From Geomonas silvestris (GTDB lineage Bacteria; Desulfobacterota; Desulfuromonadia; Geobacterales; Geobacteraceae), in contig NZ_BLXX01000001.1 of the NCBI RefSeq assembly GCF_014193515.1, positions 372,001-436,000 of the forward strand: a DNA stretch of 64,000 nt, read 5' to 3'. Of this stretch, positions 59,901 to 64,000 are shown one piece after another (position 1 is the first letter of the stretch; every line of letters starts with the position of its first letter). A program made the translations under genes and the position numbers. A model generated the notes under the pieces. It saw nothing but the letters and a program-made list of their open reading frames with translations, made no database searches and was not told the origin of the DNA.

Positions 59901-61073
59901 CTACAGGTTCCCGGGCTGTACCACGATGCTGAAGAGCTTCCAGTGGTAGTGCCGCCAGTCCGGGCTGATCTGGCTGGACAGACGTGCGGCGCTCCAGACG
60001 CCGCTCAGCTCAGGGGCGAGCCCGCGATCCCCCACCACGATGGCGCGCTCCGGGTCGACCACCGGGTAGAGGTAGCTGAGGTCCTTGCGCCCCTGCTGGG
60101 CCAGGATGTAGATGCGGATCTCCTTGATCTGGTCGCGCAGGTCGCCGGCGCTGTAGACCCCCTTGACGAAGAGCTCCGAGCCGGTGTGGTAGTCCCCCGC
60201 ACCGGTGCCGCCGGTGTCCAGGAAGAAGACCACCTGCAGGTCGGCGACGCAGTCGAGCAGCGGGTAGGCGAAGTGCGTCGTGCTGTTGTGGCTGATCACC
60301 TTCTTGTAGAGCACCCCGGTCCCCCGGTTCCTGTCGACACCCGCACAGTACGAGGGGATGTCGTCGGTCCGGTTCAGGTAGTAGTCGGCGCGGTTGAAGG
60401 GAAACTCCAGGGGATCCTTGTCAGGGGGGGCGACGCCGTAGACCAGGAAGTTGTCGGTGGCGGCGCTCGGCAGGAAGGACTCGGCGAGAGGCGTGCTGAA
60501 AACGAGGGTAAAACTGCTGCCGCCTGCGACGGTGACCAGCTTCCGGCTCACCTTCCCGTCGCTTGTGCCGCTTTGCTTGATGACCAGGGCGCGCTCCCCG
60601 CTCCCCAAGAGGAGTTCGCTACCCGCTCCGCTTTGCTTTATGACGGTCCCGGTCGAGGAGTAGTTGAGGTAGGCCCACCTGCGCGAGGTGGTACTCATCC
60701 CCAGCGCGGTTCCCTTCAAGACCAGGTAGTCCGAGCCGTTGAACCCCTTGTTGTCCCCGACGACAACCGGGCGCGGCACCTTGTCGGGCGAGTCGGCGTC
60801 ATGGTACTCGTTGCAGTCGCCGGGGCAGCCGGCCTCGCTGTAGGTGAAATTGGCGGGGAGCTGCCAGGGGAGCCCGAAACCCGCCAGTTCCAGGTCCGAG
60901 CGGAGTACCTCGAGACCGATCAGGCCGCCGATGTCGGTTTCCGCGGCCTTGGCCAACACCGAGGAACTCGCCAGTATCCGGTTGAAGGAGGACGAGATGA
61001 GCAGCATCACGATCGAGAAGATCAAGATGACCAGCACCAGTTCGACCAGGGTGTAGCCACGATTTGCAGTCAT
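59901..61073 (-). CDS. PilW-like minor pilin (copy 1)
   Basis: A 390-residue prepilin. The class III signal MTANRG is followed by YTLVELVLVILIFSIVMLL, with the glycine cleavage site, Glu5 and a hydrophobic helix. The large C-terminal part is Gly/Ser/Asp-rich with several cysteines and matches the second PilW in FNRxDY and GxLYK and in the YxLLDCVADLQVV region. ATG 61073 is chosen (GAGG just upstream, normal prepilin N-terminus). Confidence 0.86.
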   Translation of the reverse strand: MTANRGYTLVELVLVILIFSIVMLLISSSFNRILASSSVLAKAAETDIGGLIGLEVLRSDLELAGFGLPWQLPANFTYSEAGCPGDCNEYHDADSPDKVPRPVVVGDNKGFNGSDYLVLKGTALGMSTTSRRWAYLNYSSTGTVIKQSGAGSELLLGSGERALVIKQSGTSDGKVSRKLVTVAGGSSFTLVFSTPLAESFLPSAATDNFLVYGVAPPDKDPLEFPFNRADYYLNRTDDIPSYCAGVDRNRGTGVLYKKVISHNSTTHFAYPLLDCVADLQVVFFLDTGGTGAGDYHTGSELFVKGVYSAGDLRDQIKEIRIYILAQQGRKDLSYLYPVVDPERAIVVGDRGLAPELSGVWSAARLSSQISPDWRHYHWKLFSIVVQPGNL

Positions 61074-61084
61074 CGGCCTCACCG

Positions 61085-61483
61085 TCACGGCTTTTTCTTC
61101 AAGGTATAGATCCTCTGGGTAGTGCTGACGTTCTTGAACCACCAGGTCACCCCTACGGTAAGGAGCCAGGTACCGCCCTGGGAGCGGCTGTCCCTGGTGA
61201 CCCGGAACGGCTTCAGCCCGCCGCCCACAGGGCGGACCGCGGTGGTGGCGTTGGGGAAGTGCAGGCTGGAATCGAGCACCATCCTGCGCAACTGGTGCAT
61301 CTGCTCCTCGCCTACCTGCTGGGCCTGCTCCCGGTAGCGGTTTCTGAGGGAGTGCCCGTAGGCCAGGGTAACCGTCTGCAAAAGTCCCAAGAGCCCGACG
61401 GTCATGATGAGCATCGCGATCATCAGCTCGACCAGGGTGAAACCGGATTCAGCGCTTGGTGATGTACTTGGCGTTACAGTCAT
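61085..61483 (-). CDS. PilV-like minor pilin
   Basis: A 132-residue prepilin with a class III signal ending ESG, then FTLVELMIAMLIMTVGLLGLL with Glu5. This is the PilV-type hydrophobic helix, followed by a Gln-rich helix (REQAQQVGEEQMHQL) and a small strand-rich end. It overlaps fimT by 35 bases and precedes pilW by 11 bases. It should join the pilus tip complex. Confidence 0.88.
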   Translation of the reverse strand: MTVTPSTSPSAESGFTLVELMIAMLIMTVGLLGLLQTVTLAYGHSLRNRYREQAQQVGEEQMHQLRRMVLDSSLHFPNATTAVRPVGGGLKPFRVTRDSRSQGGTWLLTVGVTWWFKNVSTTQRIYTLKKKP

Positions 61484-61919
61484 GGCCTGAGTCCCTCTGG
61501 CCGATGCTCAACCTGGTCTTCGATACAACCACGCTGTCCAGGGCACCGGTCGGCTCGGCGGAGTCCACGCAGATGGAGCATTCGGTAAGGGCAATGCCGC
61601 GCTCGTTGAAGTCGATGGTGGCCCCCTCTTCCACCGACAGCGGGTAGCGCAAAAGGGAGCTGCGCAGCGGTGCGCCGCTGTCGGCTGACGAAGAGTAGAC
61701 CTCGTAACGCGCAGGGTAGAGCTTCACCCGGGTCACCCGCCTCTGGTACATGGCATTGGCCCGGGTCTGCTGCAGGTCGGCCAACAGGCCGTGCGTCTGG
61801 GACTCGATGCGGTAGTGCGTCAGCAGGCGGGTGAACACCGGAACGGCAACGCCGGTCAGTATTGCGAGGATGGTGACCACCAGGACCGTTTCTATGAGCG
61901 AGAAGCCGCGCTGCCTCAT
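61449..61919 (-). CDS. FimT/GspH-like minor pilin
   Basis: A 156-residue pseudopilin with signal MRQRG and helix FSLIETVLVVTILAILTGVAVPVF (Glu5 present). The C-terminal GspH-like beta domain includes RANAMYQRRVTRVKL and FNERGIAL, the typical FimT/GspH spacing. A Cys pair (ECSIC) occurs near 120. First gene of the minor pilin set. The gap 61920-62090 upstream shows no gene. Confidence 0.9.
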   Translation of the reverse strand: MRQRGFSLIETVLVVTILAILTGVAVPVFTRLLTHYRIESQTHGLLADLQQTRANAMYQRRVTRVKLYPARYEVYSSSADSGAPLRSSLLRYPLSVEEGATIDFNERGIALTECSICVDSAEPTGALDSVVVSKTRLSIGQRDSGHDCNAKYITKR

Positions 61920-62090
61920 CTGGAAGCCTCCGCGCCGGGCCCGGTGCCGTTCCCGGTCGGCAGAATGGCAAAATTACAGCTTCCCAATGTTACCATCGCC
62001 CGCACAAATGAAAAGGCGGGGTGGTCCCTTCTGAGGAAACCGGAGCGGCGGGAGGCGCGAGGGGGCCTGGTGGGTTATTGAGGTGCGCGC

Positions 62091-62125
62091 AAAAAAAGAC
62101 GCCCGGTCCTGGTGGGCCGGGCGTC
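62091..62125 (-). terminator. Rho-independent terminator after the J-like protein gene
   Basis: On the minus strand GACGCCCGG and CCGGGCGTC pair and are followed by seven T. It lies 28 bases past the stop at 62153. Confidence 0.88.
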
Positions 62126-62152
62126 GGCGGGTTTCTGCGCAGGTGCGGGGGC

Positions 62153-62722
62153 CTACTTTGCTTGCAGGTTCTGCAGCGAGTCGAGCTCCGACGCGGGAGC
62201 CTTGGCGGGGGCACTGCGGAAAGAGAGGAAGTAAAACGCAGCGCCCGCGAGGATGAGCAGGATCGCGTAAAGCAAGAGCATCTTCCTGGAGAACAGGGCC
62301 TGCAGCAGCTTCTCGGCCGGGGTGTAGATGCGCGTCCGGCAGATCGGGCAGACCTGCAGTCCCGGCTTGATGAGGCCGTTACAGCGGGGGCAGTTGACCA
62401 TCTTCTTCTTTTCGGCCACGGCCTGGTGCTGGGGGCGCTTGGCCTCCTGGGCGATCGCACCCTTTTTCTCGAAGTCCTTCTCGGCTGTCCGGTAGGTGAC
62501 CGAGCCGCGGATCTTGTCGTACATCTCGGCGATCTGGTCCAGGCTCCGCTGAGCCTCGTTCCTGGTCGCGGGGTCCGGTTCGGAGAGCAGCTTGCGGTGC
62601 CTGTCCGTCAGGACCTTGAAAACCTGCTCGATCTGCGCGGGCGACGCATCGAGCGGAATCCCCAGCGCCTGGTAACAAAGTACGACGTCGGTAAGTTCGT
62701 TATCCTGTCCTTCAGTGCCCAT
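62153..62722 (-). CDS. J-like domain, zinc-ribbon, single-membrane-span protein
   Basis: A 189-residue protein of unknown function. Residues 10-75 resemble a degenerate J domain (CYQALGIPLDASPAQIEQVFKVL); the HPD motif is missing and replaced by DRH. A zinc ribbon follows (CPRC...CPIC, about 111-130), then one membrane segment (about 149-168) and a short Ala/Pro tail. Loss of HPD implies no normal DnaK stimulation. It lies between two minor pilin sets but has its own terminator. Confidence 0.8.
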   Translation of the reverse strand: MGTEGQDNELTDVVLCYQALGIPLDASPAQIEQVFKVLTDRHRKLLSEPDPATRNEAQRSLDQIAEMYDKIRGSVTYRTAEKDFEKKGAIAQEAKRPQHQAVAEKKKMVNCPRCNGLIKPGLQVCPICRTRIYTPAEKLLQALFSRKMLLLYAILLILAGAAFYFLSFRSAPAKAPASELDSLQNLQAK

Positions 62723-62818
62723 CCTGTCAGCACCTCCTTGTTCTGGGTTTCTAGTGGTTGTGCCACGGGAAACGCTACTGTTTTACCCTGAGGCTGTATC
62801 TTTGAAGAACCTGCCGGC

Positions 62819-63427
62819 TCAGTACTCGTAAACGACCGACAGTTTTTTATCCGCCCCGGTTGCACCCTGCCCTTCAACTTCAATCGTATAGACGTAGTGC
62901 TCGAGAGTCAGGGTTGTTCCCGCGCTCGACTCGGCAACGGCGCTGCCGATCAGCTGGTTACCGTTCGTGCCGCTGGCGAAAGGAACCCCAGGAACGGTGT
63001 CGACGATCTTCGAGTAGACAGTGTAAGAAGGTTTTTTCTTCTCATCTATCAGGTTGAACTTGATGTCAGGGGAGTTCTTTGGCGCGAAATCCTTGGAGCT
63101 AGAAGGACAAGCGGTCCATTTATCTGGCGAGAGCGTGAGTTTTTGCCTAAGACATGCGCTTGCCGCCAGTGACATGTTTAAATCGCGGTACTCTGATGCG
63201 ATCGTTGCGGTTGAAACGTTGTCGAACAGGCGCGGTACGAGATTTTTGGTGATGAGATCCACCCCACCGTACGTCGCCTCAGTCACGTTGCGATACGACG
63301 AGCGTGCAGTGTTTGCCTTTATGGACTGGTCCATTACTGTCCAAAGCCCAATGATGATGACCAGGATGATCAACGTCATCATGAGCGAGGTCACTAGGGC
63401 CATCCCTTTGTCATTCAGGTTTCGCAT
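62819..63427 (-). CDS. PilX-like minor pilin assembly protein (copy 2)
   Basis: A 202-residue PilX-type protein: GMALVTSLMMTLIILVIIIGLWTVM is the membrane helix, after a short basic N-terminus. It matches copy 1 in VDLITKNLVPRLF versus VELVTLELVPRLL and in KIVDTVPG versus KILDTVPG. ATG 63427 is chosen because GAGG stands 6 bases upstream; earlier in-frame starts overlap the PilW gene more. It follows the second pilW by 16 bases. Confidence 0.85.
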   Translation of the reverse strand: MRNLNDKGMALVTSLMMTLIILVIIIGLWTVMDQSIKANTARSSYRNVTEATYGGVDLITKNLVPRLFDNVSTATIASEYRDLNMSLAASACLRQKLTLSPDKWTACPSSSKDFAPKNSPDIKFNLIDEKKKPSYTVYSKIVDTVPGVPFASGTNGNQLIGSAVAESSAGTTLTLEHYVYTIEVEGQGATGADKKLSVVYEY

Positions 63428-63443
63428 GTTAAGCCTCATGAGA

Positions 63444-64000
63444 TCACAAACTCGTCGGTCTGGCAGTGAAACGGTACAGTTTCCAGCGGTAGTGCTGGTA
63501 GTTCGGACCGGAGAGATCAATATACCGGGACAGACTTCCCAAAGACGTATCATCACCGATCAAAAGCGGTGTCGAAGGGTTGTTGAAAGACCTGTCGTAG
63601 ACACCGTCCTGGGCCAGGATGAATACCTTCACGACTTTCAGACTGCTGCGTACAAAGGCGGGATCTGAAGGGGACAAGGGATTGCCGGGGGACGTCGTGG
63701 TGCCGTTGGCGTTGCTCCAGGTGTCGACGACGTTGCTGCCGGAGGCGCCCGTGGCGTTCCAGCCAAGCACCACTTGCATGTCAGCGACACAGTCAAGGAG
63801 CGGAATCTGCGTCATGCTGCCGTCCGACTGGTTCAAAACCGTCTTGTAAAGAGTCCCTGCCCCCGGCGCACAGCTTTTGCTCATCTCCTGGGGGACCCGC
63901 TTAACCAGGTAGTCGACCCTGTTGAAAGGAGCCCTCGGAGTACTACTGCCAAGCCCGTAATAGTAGTAGACCTGTCCATTTGCCGTAGGGTGGTAGGTGC
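63444..64000 (-). CDS. PilW-like minor pilin (copy 2, 5' end outside window)
   Basis: C-terminal 185 codons of a PilW-type pilin. The frame is open through the right edge; upstream codons read GSSTPRAPFNRVDYLVKRVP, matching copy 1 (FPFNRADYYLNRTDDIP), so the internal ATG at 63884 is not the start. LLDCVADMQVVLGW, VFILAQDGVYD and HYRWKLYRFTARP match copy 1 at equal spacing. With copy-2 PilX it belongs to a second minor pilin set that continues past the window. Confidence 0.85.
   Translation of the reverse strand, partial: TYHPTANGQVYYYYGLGSSTPRAPFNRVDYLVKRVPQEMSKSCAPGAGTLYKTVLNQSDGSMTQIPLLDCVADMQVVLGWNATGASGSNVVDTWSNANGTTTSPGNPLSPSDPAFVRSSLKVVKVFILAQDGVYDRSFNNPSTPLLIGDDTSLGSLSRYIDLSGPNYQHYRWKLYRFTARPTSL

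Noticed and set aside
63444-63884. A complete 146-residue gene starting at 63884
   Set aside because: The frame continues to the right edge and those extra codons match the PilW copy at 59901, so the internal ATG is not the start.

Overview
The window is about 64 kb of GC-rich chromosome from a member of the Desulfuromonadota, most likely the Geobacteraceae (Geobacter, Geomonas or Citrifermentans relatives). This is inferred from gene content and protein character: many sensor kinases, a sigma-54 response regulator, menaquinone genes of the futalosine route, NifU/NifS, a PxxKW cysteine-rich protein, and the pilMNOPQ-aroC-aroK-aroB order. No rRNA, tRNA, CRISPR, prophage or insertion sequence was recognised. 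Coding density is high, and nearly all genes look like ordinary chromosomal residents.

Layout. (1) 1-2.5 kb: a partner-switching module made of the C-terminal part of an SSS/STAC-GAF-SpoIIE phosphatase (cut by the left edge), a STAS antagonist and an RsbW-like kinase. (2) 2.5-7.2 kb, minus strand: lgt, a DUF4124 protein, a HIT protein, and a UbiD-type decarboxylase (probably mqnL) with tlyA. (3) 7.5-16.1 kb: a DctB/DctD-like two-component system split by a 21-bp tandem repeat array, then a dctPQM TRAP transporter behind a -24/-12 promoter with a triple half-site upstream. (4) 16.5-19.1 kb: nhaD and nhaA. (5) 19.3-23.2 kb: a methyltransferase / FAD oxidase / SDR operon whose oxidase gene is broken by a 29-bp tandem duplication. 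(6) 23.5-28.3 kb: a HEAT-repeat protein coupled to an HD-GYP protein with a similar N-terminal region, and a convergent histidine kinase. (7) 28.6-33.6 kb: an Lhr-type helicase and a type II toxin-antitoxin pair. (8) 33.7-39.6 kb, minus strand: a FetAB-like ABC exporter with a small unknown protein, nifU-nifS, and a phosphohexomutase. (9) 39.8-43.4 kb: the PxxKW protein, a Nudix hydrolase, and mqnA with a membrane diguanylate cyclase. (10) 43.6-58.96 kb, minus strand: a long same-direction block xre-pilMNOPQ-lipoprotein-aroC-aroKB-TPR-LC7-aroQ-pepP-accB-accC-gcvH. (11) 59.3-64 kb, minus strand: minor pilin genes fimT-pilV-pilW-pilX, a J-like zinc-ribbon membrane protein, and a second pilX/pilW pair cut by the right edge.

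How it fits together. The kinase/regulator pair probably senses and controls dicarboxylate uptake. The UbiD-type decarboxylase and MqnA point to menaquinone made from chorismate, and aroC, aroKB and aroQ supply chorismate. The pil genes build the inner-membrane platform, secretin and minor pilins of a type IV pilus. The most unusual features are the 21-bp dyad array, which stays open in the kinase's own frame after its stop codon; the 29-bp frameshifting duplication; the uninterrupted aroK-aroB frame; the shared N-terminal region of the HEAT and HD-GYP proteins; and two families of long inverted intergenic repeats.
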